DNA of 45,909 nucleotides from CAYURP01 sp964447175 (GCA_964447175.1 CAYURP010000023.1:1-45909); one strand, 5' to 3'; counted from the stretch's first letter, positions 5,980 through 15,006 are shown. The notes: generated from the letters alone by a model not told the origin. Made by a program: numbers and translations.

Positions 5980-8694
5980 TCACTGAATGCACGGGGGAGG
6001 CCCGGATCTGAACAGGTAGTTCACCAGATAAACCACATCCGCCACAATCACCTCGCCATCACAATCCACATCCCCGATCTCAGGTGTGGGAATGGGCTCG
6101 GGTCCGCTCTTGAAAAGGTAATTAACTAAATATACCGCATCGGAAATTTCAACCTCCCCGTTGCCATTCGCATCGCCGCGAGCAAAAGCAACTCCGGCAA
6201 ATAATCTGGCTTTGATCACGCTCTGCTTTAAATCTTCCTCTCCAGTTCTGCTTAAAACCAGAATGAAATCAACTTCCGCCGTATCATCGATGCCCAGATC
6301 CACCAGATTGGAGGTCATAACACTGGAGAGCTCTTTTTGCTGAACATCTGCATGGAATCCAGGGGTGGAGACGAACTGAAATAGATCCTTGGTCCGGAAA
6401 TCGTTATAGGGAAGAACATATACCTGGTTGTTAATTATACTGGCACCATAAGCCGGATCCTGGGAGAGATAAGATAGGCCGGCATAGCTTTGTCTTCCGC
6501 TTTGCCAGATCAGGTTTACAGACTCGTCAAAACCCGATCCATTGGTCATCTGAACCACATTCCAGTCCATTACCATACCCAGGTAGAGCGAATCTATAGC
6601 AGAACCGGATGTGTTATAGATTTTATACTTAACAATAAAAAAGTCAGACGTGTCCGGATGGGAAGGAGCGATCATCTCACCTATTATCCCCAGATCCTGG
6701 CTATCAGTGATAGCGGTATAATAGGCATGGGTTGCCCGGGGATCGGACGTGGAATCCAGGCTCAGATGGCAGGTGGCTCTCATGGAATGGGTTCTGAAGA
6801 TATCCCGGTGAACAATAGTGTCACCCTGATCTGAAACATATGCTGCAAAAAACGAACCCTCATTCAGGAAGTTGTCTGTGTTTGGAATGTACTCCATCCC
6901 AAAATTCATTCCCTGGCCAATACTGGTATTATTACATATGTTGGTGATGAAATCCTGTGTATGGATGTATTGGTATTGATTCCAGTAGTCCAGATGAAGA
7001 GTTAAATATACACTGATGAGACTGGTATCACAATAAAGAGGCGTCAGGTCGTTGCTGGTGGCGATGACTAATCCTCCGGTATAGGCTGCTCCAAAATAAT
7101 CCCCCTCTATCACCGTTCCATCCAGGGTGATGGCAAAATCCTTATAGGAGTCAACCGGAATGGTGCCAGTAGGTTCGTCCACTTTCAGCCAATCACCCAT
7201 TAAACTGAAGGATTTACCAAAAGAGCCTGGGAAAATGTCATAGGTGGAAGCCAGGGATGCAAAACTACTCGATTCATATTTTTCATTTTCCTGAGCCAGC
7301 CAGGGTGAAGAACGCAGAGGTACACTGAAACTGTCCGGTGTGGCAATATTGTAATACATAACCTGGCTGGGATCGTGATTGTAGATTCTGATATTGAAAG
7401 ACAAAGTCGAATCCTCTGCCATAGAGGTATCTACATAATAGAAATTCGGATCTGTCTCAGCATAACGGATGGAATGTTTATGTAACCTCTGAGCCATCCG
7501 GGCATAGAATTTGTTGGCTTCAAGGTTTTGATCACAGACAACGGGAATGGTCCAGGCTGGAGGCCAGAATGAATACATCCCCAGCTCCGGAGTATAGGCA
7601 AAGACTTTAGTCTTCAGGGTCTGTTCTCCTCTATGCCAATCGTCTGATTCGCCATTGGTGGGATACAAGCCCTCCCATCCCGGCCCGGACCAGTATCCAG
7701 TGTAGTATGTGGCACTATCCCCGAAAATCTCATCCACTAAATAATCTGCAGGCTGAGCATATGTGTATCCCCAGGGGAGCAAAAACATCTCAGCAACCGA
7801 ATGATAATTTATGGCAACGATAAAATCGTGTTCATACGAGAAATCCCTAATGGTTTGGATCTCCGGCTCGGAGAAAGGTGCTGGTCCGCGATATGTCTCA
7901 GAGCTGGTGTTAGGAGAGGAACCTATATCGTCATACCCCCACATAAAACCATAATTCCGGTTGGGATCCACACCGTAGGTTCCATTACCGTTGTCCCTTC
8001 TGTTTTTCCTCCACATTCCACCACCACCGGGTTCTTCCTGGCGATTGTATTCGTAACCATCCGGATTGATTATTACCACAAACCACATCTCAGTATTATT
8101 AACTAAATCCGTGGCTTCAGGATCGGTTCCGTAGTTGGTCAAAAGATAGCTGATATAGTGAAGCAAAACCTCAATGGACATCGGTTCCCGGGCATGATGA
8201 AGCCCGGTATAAAGGATCTCCGGCTCGTCCTCGTCTATCTCCGGATTATCGGAAATTTTGAAAGCCCAGATGGAGCGATTCTCCCAGCTATAACCTATAG
8301 GAATGGTATCTGTGGTTATGCTGGGGTGTTGAGTGTGCATGGAATCAAGAAAATAGCCGGTCTCCTCGTAGGTATGAAAACCACCCATATCCATGGTGGT
8401 ATCCAGTTGAGAACGGTAAAAAGCCACCAGATCCTCATGAATTATCTCCACCTTATATCCCTTTTCTCTTAAATCCTCGACCTGTTGAGTATTGGTTATA
8501 AATTCAAGATACTCACCCGGCTTAAAACGGATTATATCCAGTTGAAGAGGCAATATCTTTTTAAGCTTGATCTCAGGTGTAAGATACATTCTGGCTTGAA
8601 TCACCTTTTCCTGGTAAGCAAAAGACGAAGAAGTCAAAACAAAAATGTTTATAAAAAGGATGAGAAGGAAAATAACTGAAAATTTATATCTCAT
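5980..8694 (-). CDS. Secreted M14 zinc carboxypeptidase with dockerin-like tail
   Basis: A 904-residue exported protein. Residues 1-26 form a signal peptide ending near SSFAYQ. The peptidase M14 domain (about 105-400) carries the zinc ligands H167 and E170 in HHARE, H298 in INYHS, the substrate-binding NPDGYEYNR and DPNRNYG, and the catalytic E370 in TPELG. A long beta-rich region follows. The last ~65 residues hold two dockerin-like Ca-binding repeats, GDANGNGEVEISDAVYLVNY and GDVDCDGEVIVADVVYLVNY, typical of the secreted proteins of several FCB lineages. It probably degrades extracellular peptides or is surface-bound. The ribosome site AGGGAG precedes the ATG. It has its own terminator and a promoter candidate ~210 bases upstream, and it interrupts the usual rplS-rnhB order. 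Confidence 0.92.
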   Translation of the reverse strand: MRYKFSVIFLLILFINIFVLTSSSFAYQEKVIQARMYLTPEIKLKKILPLQLDIIRFKPGEYLEFITNTQQVEDLREKGYKVEIIHEDLVAFYRSQLDTTMDMGGFHTYEETGYFLDSMHTQHPSITTDTIPIGYSWENRSIWAFKISDNPEIDEDEPEILYTGLHHAREPMSIEVLLHYISYLLTNYGTDPEATDLVNNTEMWFVVIINPDGYEYNRQEEPGGGGMWRKNRRDNGNGTYGVDPNRNYGFMWGYDDIGSSPNTSSETYRGPAPFSEPEIQTIRDFSYEHDFIVAINYHSVAEMFLLPWGYTYAQPADYLVDEIFGDSATYYTGYWSGPGWEGLYPTNGESDDWHRGEQTLKTKVFAYTPELGMYSFWPPAWTIPVVCDQNLEANKFYARMAQRLHKHSIRYAETDPNFYYVDTSMAEDSTLSFNIRIYNHDPSQVMYYNIATPDSFSVPLRSSPWLAQENEKYESSSFASLASTYDIFPGSFGKSFSLMGDWLKVDEPTGTIPVDSYKDFAITLDGTVIEGDYFGAAYTGGLVIATSNDLTPLYCDTSLISVYLTLHLDYWNQYQYIHTQDFITNICNNTSIGQGMNFGMEYIPNTDNFLNEGSFFAAYVSDQGDTIVHRDIFRTHSMRATCHLSLDSTSDPRATHAYYTAITDSQDLGIIGEMIAPSHPDTSDFFIVKYKIYNTSGSAIDSLYLGMVMDWNVVQMTNGSGFDESVNLIWQSGRQSYAGLSYLSQDPAYGASIINNQVYVLPYNDFRTKDLFQFVSTPGFHADVQQKELSSVMTSNLVDLGIDDTAEVDFILVLSRTGEEDLKQSVIKARLFAGVAFARGDANGNGEVEISDAVYLVNYLFKSGPEPIPTPEIGDVDCDGEVIVADVVYLVNYLFRSGPPPCIQ

Positions 8695-9313
8695 TTTTAA
8701 CTCCCTATTTTAAGGTTATCTGTTTAGTCTCTGTGCTGGAATCTCTTCTTTTTTACTTCTTCGACATCCTCAAAGAATTAAAAACTATTTCTCTTACCAC
8801 CTCCTCAATCCAACCTCTTTGCTTAATAAAGAATTAGTTTATCCTTTCAAAAAAATTATCGGGGCCAAACCATCAACTACAATTTACGCAAGCCTTTTGG
8901 GGCTTTCATTAATATAATATATAACCGTTGTTTGTCAATACGGTAACTTTCACACCAAAGTTTCCTAAAATTCGGATAACTCTTTTACTTTCATTATATT
9001 CTTGGAAATTAAAACAGTAAGATTCAAAAACACTTTTAAATTCCGTATTTATGAATCTTATTAGGAAAAACCAGGAAAATACTTAATTTAGTATTCTTCT
9101 TTTCATGAGATAGTTTCACCTGAATTTAAAATAAAACCATAGCAAGTCAACACGTATACTTTTTGTAGCCAATGAGTTGCGATATTCTCATAAACTAATT
9201 CATTAAACCTTTTGGGAGTTGAGATGGAAATATACTACTTTGTAAATTTGAGGTAATATTAATGAGGATCAAAAAAAGAGGATATGGGGTTGTAGTATAA
9301 ATTGAGTAAAATT
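8695..9313. other. AT-rich intergenic region upstream of the protease gene
   Basis: A 619-base gap between rplS and the M14 gene. It contains the promoter candidate at 8911-8938 and, between it and the ATG, a predicted leader of about 210 nt. I see no gene, tRNA or clear stable hairpin in it. Confidence 0.5.
8911..8938 (-). promoter_or_regulatory. Promoter candidate for the M14 carboxypeptidase gene
   Basis: On the minus strand a consensus TTGACA (8933-8938), a 16-base spacer and TATATT (8911-8916). Predicted start of transcription near 8904, giving a ~210-nt 5' leader. Confidence 0.55.
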
Positions 9314-9697
9314 TTATTCCTTACTTGATTTTGTTTCTTTCTCTTTGTTTTTCTCCTTTTTTCCCTCTTCGATTTTAGCAGCCTTGCCTCTGAGTTTACG
9401 TAAGTAAAAAAGCTTGGCTCGTTTGACCTTACCTCTTTTAATCACAGTTATCCGGGATATATAAGGCGAATGTATGGGAAAAATCCTTTCCACCCCGATA
9501 CCTGAGCTAATCTTCCTGACGGTGAAGGTCCCCCCTGTTCCACTGCCCCGCCGTTGCAGAACCACCCCTTCAAACATCTGAATTCTCTCCTTGTCTCCTT
9601 CTTTTATCTTAAAATGAACCTTTACCGTGTCTCCAGGATTGAAATCTTTAATCTCTTTTTTTGTATGTTTGGATTCCACCTCAGATATTAAATCCAT
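9314..9697 (-). CDS. rplS: 50S ribosomal protein L19
   Basis: A 127-residue L19, a large-subunit protein at the interface with the 30S subunit. The core shows FNPGDTVKVHFKIKEGDKER, QMFEGVVLQRRGSG, GVERIFPIHSPYI and RGKVKRAKLFYLRKLRGKAA. It is followed by a ~20-residue K/E-rich tail beyond the usual end of ~115 residues. AGGAGTAG provides a good ribosome site. It is the last gene of the ffh-rpsP-khpA-rimM-trmD-rplS operon, 3 bases after trmD. Confidence 0.97.
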   Translation of the reverse strand: MDLISEVESKHTKKEIKDFNPGDTVKVHFKIKEGDKERIQMFEGVVLQRRGSGTGGTFTVRKISSGIGVERIFPIHSPYISRITVIKRGKVKRAKLFYLRKLRGKAAKIEEGKKEKNKEKETKSSKE

Positions 9698-9700
9698 TTT

Positions 9701-10456
9701 CTACTCCTGTTTTTTTGATCGTTCTTTTGTTTCCTTTTTAATGTCGTCTATTAAGTTTTTATCCTCATCTGAAAGAGTGGCATTCTCCAGAAGATCCGGC
9801 CTTTTGCTCAGGGTTTCCTCTAAAGCTTTTTTTCTTCTCCACAATCTTATCTTCTCGTGATCTCCAGATAAAAGCACCTCCGGAACCTTCAACCCTCGAA
9901 ACTCCGCAGGCCGGGTATACTGCGGATAACCTAATATACCTTGATAGAAGGAATCTGTTTGAGCTGACTCGAAATTCCCTATAACCCCGGGAATTAATCT
10001 AATTACCGCATCCAGAATTACCAGAGTGGCGAATTCCCCTCCGGTTAAAACATAATCCCCGATGGACATCTCCTCTATGGGAAACAGATCTTTTATCCTT
10101 TCGTCCACACCCTTATAGTGCCCGCACACCAAAACCAGGTGATCTAAAGCAGAGAGCTCTCTGGCTTTGTTCTGATTGAATCTTTTACCCTGGGGTGAGG
10201 TGAGAACGATTTTTTCATCATCATTTTTTTTAGCAACAGATTTTATGCATTCATATAAAGGTTCCACCAGCATCACCATACCCGCCCCTCCCCCAAATGG
10301 GGCATCGTCCATAGTGTTATGCTTATCTCTGGCAAAATCTCTCATATTCACCACGTCAATTTTGACCTTCCCCTTTTCCTGAGCCCTTTTTATCATGCTT
10401 TCGCTTAAGGGGCTTACGAAAAATTCAGGAAAAATGGATAATATATGAACCAGCAT
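9701..10456 (-). CDS. trmD: tRNA (guanine-37-N1)-methyltransferase
   Basis: A 251-residue SPOUT-class enzyme that methylates G37 of tRNAs reading CNN codons, using S-adenosylmethionine and preventing +1 frameshifts. The trefoil-knot motifs are present: FGGGAGMVMLVEP, LVCGHYKGVDERI and SIGDYVLTGGEFATLVILDA, followed by IPGVIGN and the GILGYPQYTRP segment. Length is standard. It lies 7 bases after rimM and 3 bases before rplS in the conserved translation operon. Confidence 0.97.
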   Translation of the reverse strand: MLVHILSIFPEFFVSPLSESMIKRAQEKGKVKIDVVNMRDFARDKHNTMDDAPFGGGAGMVMLVEPLYECIKSVAKKNDDEKIVLTSPQGKRFNQNKARELSALDHLVLVCGHYKGVDERIKDLFPIEEMSIGDYVLTGGEFATLVILDAVIRLIPGVIGNFESAQTDSFYQGILGYPQYTRPAEFRGLKVPEVLLSGDHEKIRLWRRKKALEETLSKRPDLLENATLSDEDKNLIDDIKKETKERSKKQE

Positions 10457-10463
10457 TGGGAAT

Positions 10464-10979
10464 TTATTCCAAAAGGCCTTTTAGGGGCTGAATCATCATA
10501 ATTTTTTTGTCCAAATCTATTTTACTCACAACCTCTTTTATTGCTGGTATATTGTATTCCTTTTCGCCTTTTCTCACCACATAAACATCGTTAGCCGGAA
10601 GGCTTATTACATCTTTTATTGTGCCTATTTCTTCTCCCTTTTCGGTTAGAACCTTCAGACCAAGTATATTAAAGATATAGTACCTGTTCTCGGGTAAGGT
10701 TAAAAGCTTTTCCCTTTCTATCTCCAGGTAACTATTCACCAGAGGCATGGCAGCCTCTGGTGAATTTATTCCCTGAAATTTCAGCAAAATATTGCTTTTG
10801 AATTTTTTTACTTTTTTGATCTGGAAAATCTGGGAATTTTTTTTTCCAGAAATCCATACCTCCTTTAGCAAAAAGAACCTGTCTGGATCATCCGTGTAAG
10901 GAAAGATAACCACTTCACCGTTCAGACCTCGGGTTTTAGTAATTTTCCCTATGGTTATTTTCCCATTGGTTTTACTCAA
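10464..10979 (-). CDS. rimM: Ribosome maturation factor RimM
   Basis: A 171-residue RimM that assists maturation of the 30S head by binding ribosomal protein S19. The N-terminal RimM domain opens with ITIGKITKTRGLNGEVVIFP, and the PRC-barrel C-terminal half contains NILGLKVLTEKGEEIGTI and LPANDVYVVRKGEKEYNIPA. The start is TTG (10977-10979), set by GGAGATCC just upstream, with no in-frame ATG nearby. It overlaps the end of khpA by 8 bases (TTGAGTAA), so translation is probably coupled. Confidence 0.95.
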   Translation of the reverse strand: MSKTNGKITIGKITKTRGLNGEVVIFPYTDDPDRFFLLKEVWISGKKNSQIFQIKKVKKFKSNILLKFQGINSPEAAMPLVNSYLEIEREKLLTLPENRYYIFNILGLKVLTEKGEEIGTIKDVISLPANDVYVVRKGEKEYNIPAIKEVVSKIDLDKKIMMIQPLKGLLE

Positions 10980-11202
10980 GGATCTCCAGCATAGCTCTTT
11001 TGCCTTTTTTGGCCGAGGCAGCGGAAATCAGAGTGCGAATAGCACCAGCGGTCTTTCCACGCTTTCCAATAACCTTACCCAGATCGCCGGGTCCCACTCT
11101 AAGCTCATACACGGTAGTCCGTTCGCCATCCACCTCAGACACAACTACCTGGTCTGGATTATCCACCAGCTCCCTAACGATGAGTTCGATGAATTTTTTC
11201 AT
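10972..11202 (-). CDS. khpA: KH-domain RNA-binding protein KhpA
   Basis: A 76-residue single KH-domain protein of the KhpA/YlqC family, which usually sits between rpsP and rimM. The RNA-binding loop is GKVIGKRGKTAGAIRTLI with the GxxG element GKRG. The N-terminus has the family's FIELIVRELVDNP helix. In Gram-positive bacteria KhpA pairs with KhpB/Jag in RNA binding linked to cell elongation; the role here is inferred. AAGGAGGAG precedes the ATG. Confidence 0.93.
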   Translation of the reverse strand: MKKFIELIVRELVDNPDQVVVSEVDGERTTVYELRVGPGDLGKVIGKRGKTAGAIRTLISAASAKKGKRAMLEILE

Positions 11203-11226
11203 CGGGCTCCTCCTTTTGAATTACGG

Positions 11227-11817
11227 TTAGCTTTTACCTTCCGCGGAATCTTTGGTTTCTGATTGGGGCTCTTTTTCCTCAGACTTCTTCCCTTCAGATT
11301 CCGGCTTCTTCTCTTTCACTTCCTTTTCTGATTTCTTGGTTTCTGGTGCAACTTCCTTTACCTTCTCTTTCTTTTCCGTCTCCTCCTTTCCTTCGTCTGG
11401 CTTCTTTACTTCAGGTTTTGCTACTGTTTCCGCTTTTTTCCCCTCTTCCTTTGTCTCTACTCCTTCAACTTTCACTACCCTCTTTTTCGACTTTCTTTTC
11501 TTCCTTCTTTCAGTGATCACCTGGGGTAATTCAAAGCTCGAGACATCTTCACCTTTTTTGATTTTCTCCCATTTGGAGATCAATCCTATCTGGTGAAAAA
11601 GGGAATTCACTGTTTCAGAAGGGATGGCTCCCTGCTTCAGCCAATAGTATACTCTTTCCTCCTTCAGCACCACTCTGGCTGGGATTTCAATGGGATTATA
11701 ATAACCCAAGAGCTCTCTGAATCTTCCATCTCTGGGGCTGCGCGAATCAGCGGCAACAAATCGATAGAAGGGCCTTTTCTTGGTTCCCATTCTCCGAAGT
11801 CGAATTCTTAATGACAA
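11227..11817 (-). CDS. rpsP: 30S ribosomal protein S16 with long K/E-rich tail
   Basis: A 196-residue protein. Residues 1-82 are a normal S16 (SLRIRLRRMGTKKRPFYRFV, ADSRSPRDGRFRELLGYYNP). Residues ~83-196 form a low-complexity tail of Lys, Glu, Ser and Pro that more than doubles the family's usual 80-90 residues. The tail starts basic (RRKKRKSKKR) and becomes mixed-charge, so it is probably disordered on the ribosome surface. Translation starts at TTG (11815-11817) after AAGGAGGAAATC; the next ATG lies inside the conserved core and would remove essential residues. Second gene of the ffh operon. Confidence 0.94.
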   Translation of the reverse strand: MSLRIRLRRMGTKKRPFYRFVAADSRSPRDGRFRELLGYYNPIEIPARVVLKEERVYYWLKQGAIPSETVNSLFHQIGLISKWEKIKKGEDVSSFELPQVITERRKKRKSKKRVVKVEGVETKEEGKKAETVAKPEVKKPDEGKEETEKKEKVKEVAPETKKSEKEVKEKKPESEGKKSEEKEPQSETKDSAEGKS

Positions 11818-11832
11818 GATTTCCTCCTTAAT

Positions 11833-13155
11833 CTAAAATGGAAAAAGACCACCAGGAATCTTTTTTAGACTCATTTTATTGATATTTTTCAGCATTCTCT
11901 GCATCATCCCGAACTGCTTTAAAAGCCTGTTCAAATCCTGAACAGCAGTTCCACTCCCCCGGGCTATTCTTTTTCTTCTGCTTCCATCTATAATTTCCGG
12001 ATTTTCCCTTTCCTCTGAGGTCATGGAATTGATCATAGCTTCCACCTTTACTAAGGCCTTATCATCCACCTGAATCCCTTTGAGCGCCTTTCCTCCCAAT
12101 CCCGGAATCATTCCCAAAATTGAATCCAGAGGTCCCATTCTTTTCAACTGCTGAAGCTGCTGATAGAAATCATTCAGGGTGAATTTCTCCTTTTTAAGTT
12201 TTGTTTCTAATCTCTGTTTCTCCTCTAAGGTTATAGCCTCTTGAGCCTTCTCCACCAAAGATACCACATCTCCCATACCTAAAATTCTGGAAGCCATTCG
12301 ATCTGGATGAAAAAGCTCCATCTGACTCAGCTTTTCACCTAATCCGATAAATTTAATCGGCTTGCCGCAAGCAGCTTTTATGGACAATGCGGCTCCACCC
12401 CGGGCATCGCCATCCATTTTAGTTAAAAATACACCGTCCAGACCAACCTTGTTTTCAAAGGTGACTGCGATATTAACCGCATCCTGTCCGGTCATGGCAT
12501 CTGCCACCAGCATAACCTCTTTTGGTTTCACTGCGGATTTGATTTCCTCCAGCTCTTTCATCAGAGCTTGATCTACGTGTAACCTGCCAGCAGTATCGAT
12601 AATAACCAGATCGAATCCCTCATTTTGAGCTTTATCCAAAGCTTTTCTGCAGATGTCAACCGGATTGTGATCGGAACTATAGACTTCAATGTCTATGCTT
12701 TTACCCAGGATCCGGAGCTGTTCCACAGCAGCTGGTCTCTGTACATCAGCTGCAACCAATAGGGGTCTTTTACCCTGTTTTCTGAAATAGGATGCCAGTT
12801 TTCCGCAAGCAGTAGTTTTTCCTGAACCCTGTAAACCCACCAACATCCAGACAGTTGGAGTGGAGCTGGAAAAACTGACAGATTGAGCTTCAGATCCCAA
12901 AAGCTTGACCAGTTCCTCATGCACTACCTTGACCATCTGCTGTCCCGGAGTTATGCTTGAAACAACCTTTTGTCCCATAGCTTCAGCTTGGACATTATTA
13001 ATAAAGTCCTTAACTACCTTATAGTTAACATCTGCCTCTAAAAGGGCACGTTTTACTTCTTTTAAAGCATCCTGGATGTTGGAATCAGTTAATTTCCCGT
13101 GTCCCCGAAGCTTTTTGAAAATGGTCTCAAACTTTGTAGTTAGTTCCTCAAACAT
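11833..13155 (-). CDS. ffh: Signal recognition particle protein Ffh
   Basis: A 440-residue SRP54/Ffh GTPase that binds 4.5S/6S RNA and signal peptides and delivers ribosomes to FtsY. The NG domain shows GLQGSGKTT (107-115), AADVQRPAAVEQL, D187 in DTAGR and TKMDGDARGG. The methionine-rich M domain (about 300-440) includes RMGPLDSILGMIPG, RKRIARGSGTAVQDLN and FGMMQRMLKNI. Length is normal. It heads the operon ffh-rpsP-khpA-rimM-trmD-rplS. No strong ribosome site is seen before the ATG. Confidence 0.97.
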   Translation of the reverse strand: MFEELTTKFETIFKKLRGHGKLTDSNIQDALKEVKRALLEADVNYKVVKDFINNVQAEAMGQKVVSSITPGQQMVKVVHEELVKLLGSEAQSVSFSSSTPTVWMLVGLQGSGKTTACGKLASYFRKQGKRPLLVAADVQRPAAVEQLRILGKSIDIEVYSSDHNPVDICRKALDKAQNEGFDLVIIDTAGRLHVDQALMKELEEIKSAVKPKEVMLVADAMTGQDAVNIAVTFENKVGLDGVFLTKMDGDARGGAALSIKAACGKPIKFIGLGEKLSQMELFHPDRMASRILGMGDVVSLVEKAQEAITLEEKQRLETKLKKEKFTLNDFYQQLQQLKRMGPLDSILGMIPGLGGKALKGIQVDDKALVKVEAMINSMTSEERENPEIIDGSRRKRIARGSGTAVQDLNRLLKQFGMMQRMLKNINKMSLKKIPGGLFPF

Positions 13156-13190
13156 AGAGTCTTAGAATTTGCTTAAAGTTCACAGCTTAG

Positions 13191-13218
13191 AATATAACAC
13201 ATAAAATTTACAATACAA
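13191..13218 (-). promoter_or_regulatory. Promoter candidate for the ffh translation operon
   Basis: On the minus strand TTGTAT (13213-13218), a 16-base spacer and TATATT (13191-13196), predicting a ~30-nt leader before the ffh ATG. The -35 is weak; the -10 and spacing match the other promoter candidates here. Confidence 0.4.
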
Positions 13219-13266
13219 GTTTATTTTACGCAAGAGAATCCCTCAAATTTGTGCAAATCGTGATAA

Positions 13267-13926
13267 CTACCTATCCAATTTCATTTCCTTTAATTCTCTG
13301 ATTACCTCTTTATAATCTCTGCTTTTAAAAATCGCATCACCAGCCACCAAAACGGTGGCGCCATTCTGGATAACAGATTGAGCAGTTTTTGGATTTATAC
13401 CGCCATCAACCTCTATTTCAGTTTTCAAATCATTTTTAATAATAAACTCTTTGGCTTCCTTTATCTTGGGCAAGATCTCGGGGATGAATTTCTGACCACC
13501 AAAACCCGGATTGACCGTCATTATAAGCAATAAATCCAGCTTTTTCATAACCGGTTTGACCAACTCAAATGGTGTGGCTGGATTCAGGGCACATCCCACC
13601 TTCACATTCAATTCCCTGATCCTGGAAAGGGTACGGTGAAGATGCCTGCAGGCTTCAATGGAAACAGTCAAATAATCTGCTCCAGCTTGAACAAAAACTT
13701 CCAGATATGAATCTGGATTCTCTATCATCAAGTGAACATCCAGAGGCAGTTCAGTGGAACGATTTATGTCCCGGACGATCATTGGCCCAAAGGTTATATT
13801 GGGAACGAAATGTCCATCCATCACATCCAGATGGATCAGATCCGCTCCCGAGCTCTCCACTTTTTTTAATTCCTTCTCGATGTTTCTAAAATCTGCAGAT
13901 AAAATAGAGGGTGCAACTTTAATCAA
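13267..13926 (-). CDS. rpe: Ribulose-phosphate 3-epimerase
   Basis: A 219-residue TIM-barrel enzyme interconverting ribulose 5-phosphate and xylulose 5-phosphate in the pentose phosphate pathway. Signature segments are APSILSADF, HLDVMDGHFVPNITFGP, DVHLMIENP, MTVNPGFGGQKF and EVDGGI, which include the metal-binding His/Asp and the phosphate-binding loop. The start is TTG (13924-13926) preceded by AGGAGG; no ATG lies closer to the conserved N-terminus. It lies 37 bases downstream of the PASTA gene, a common neighbour in bacteria. Confidence 0.96.
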   Translation of the reverse strand: MIKVAPSILSADFRNIEKELKKVESSGADLIHLDVMDGHFVPNITFGPMIVRDINRSTELPLDVHLMIENPDSYLEVFVQAGADYLTVSIEACRHLHRTLSRIRELNVKVGCALNPATPFELVKPVMKKLDLLLIMTVNPGFGGQKFIPEILPKIKEAKEFIIKNDLKTEIEVDGGINPKTAQSVIQNGATVLVAGDAIFKSRDYKEVIRELKEMKLDR

Positions 13927-13963
13927 ATTTTTCCTCCTGTTTTAACCACATTACCTATAGATT

Positions 13964-14731
13964 TTACTCGGTAATGCTTATCACCAACTCCACACTGGAA
14001 CCCCGATTAACTTCAGCTCCGGCTTTGGGAATCTGTTCCAGCACAGTTCGGGGTAAAAGGGAATTATCCACCTGGTATCTGATAATTCCTATTTCTAAGC
14101 CTGATTCTTCCGCCAGGTTTTGTGCTTCCTCGATATTTTTCCCCACAAATTTGGGGACAATTACCGCACCCTCCGACGTGAATTTGTTTACGGTCAAACT
14201 CACTGAGATACCTTTGGGAACCGTTGTTCCAAAGGAGGGTGTGGTCGAGATGACCACCTCCTGGGGAAAGGAATCATTGTAAACCCAGGAGATATCCCCT
14301 ATTTCTAATCCCTTTTCAGCAAGCATTATCTCTGCCTGTCTTAAAGAAACACCTTTTAATCTGGGAACCTCCACCAGCTTACCCCCCTTACTTATGGTCA
14401 CCTGGATGTTTCTCCCTTTTTTCATTATGCTACCAGGCTCAGGATTCTGGGAAAGAATTACTCCTGAGGGTTTATCCGGATTATATTCTTCTGAAATTAT
14501 CCTGATTCCCAGATCCAGTTTGCTTAAAAGAGCCTGAGCCTGCTCCATATTCAAGTCTATTATTCCAGGAACCCGGGATTCCTTTCCTTGCCGGGTTACA
14601 ATGGGCATTAAAAGACTGTCAAAAAAGAAAAATAAAATAATCAAAACTATAATTACCAGGGCAAACCTGTTAAGCCAACAGGTCCACCATCTCTTTCTGA
14701 CAAATTGAATGTATCTCTGGATCAAATTCAT
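13964..14731 (-). CDS. Single-pass membrane protein with three PASTA domains
   Basis: A 255-residue protein. An N-terminal basic/aromatic segment is followed by one transmembrane helix (about 23-44, FALVIIVLIILFFFF). Three PASTA domains then lie outside the cytoplasm (about 53-115, 118-183 and 188-254), each with the V(P/I)...G....A...L pattern. PASTA modules bind uncrosslinked peptidoglycan or muropeptides in PBPs and Ser/Thr kinases. No kinase or transpeptidase domain is present. AAAAAGGAT precedes the ATG. In many FCB and other genomes a stand-alone PASTA protein precedes rpe, as here. The exact role is unknown. Confidence 0.88.
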   Translation of the reverse strand: MNLIQRYIQFVRKRWWTCWLNRFALVIIVLIILFFFFDSLLMPIVTRQGKESRVPGIIDLNMEQAQALLSKLDLGIRIISEEYNPDKPSGVILSQNPEPGSIMKKGRNIQVTISKGGKLVEVPRLKGVSLRQAEIMLAEKGLEIGDISWVYNDSFPQEVVISTTPSFGTTVPKGISVSLTVNKFTSEGAVIVPKFVGKNIEEAQNLAEESGLEIGIIRYQVDNSLLPRTVLEQIPKAGAEVNRGSSVELVISITE

Positions 14732-15006
14732 AACTATCCTTTTTCTTCTTCAATTTAACAAAGATCAATAATGGCTTGCCGGAGCCTAAGATGAAGAAGA
14801 AAATTTAGTAAAACCTGGCTTTAATCCTTTAAATAAAACCAGCCATTTTTCAACAATCGAAATTTTAACATACAATTCTGATACAATATAATGAAAACGA
14901 TCCATAAAAAAAGTTTTTTATGTATTAATTTAGACCCTTTTACATATTTGATTTTATCATTTTCTCATTTGTAAATTCTGAATGCTTATCTTTCAAGCTA
15001 ATCATT

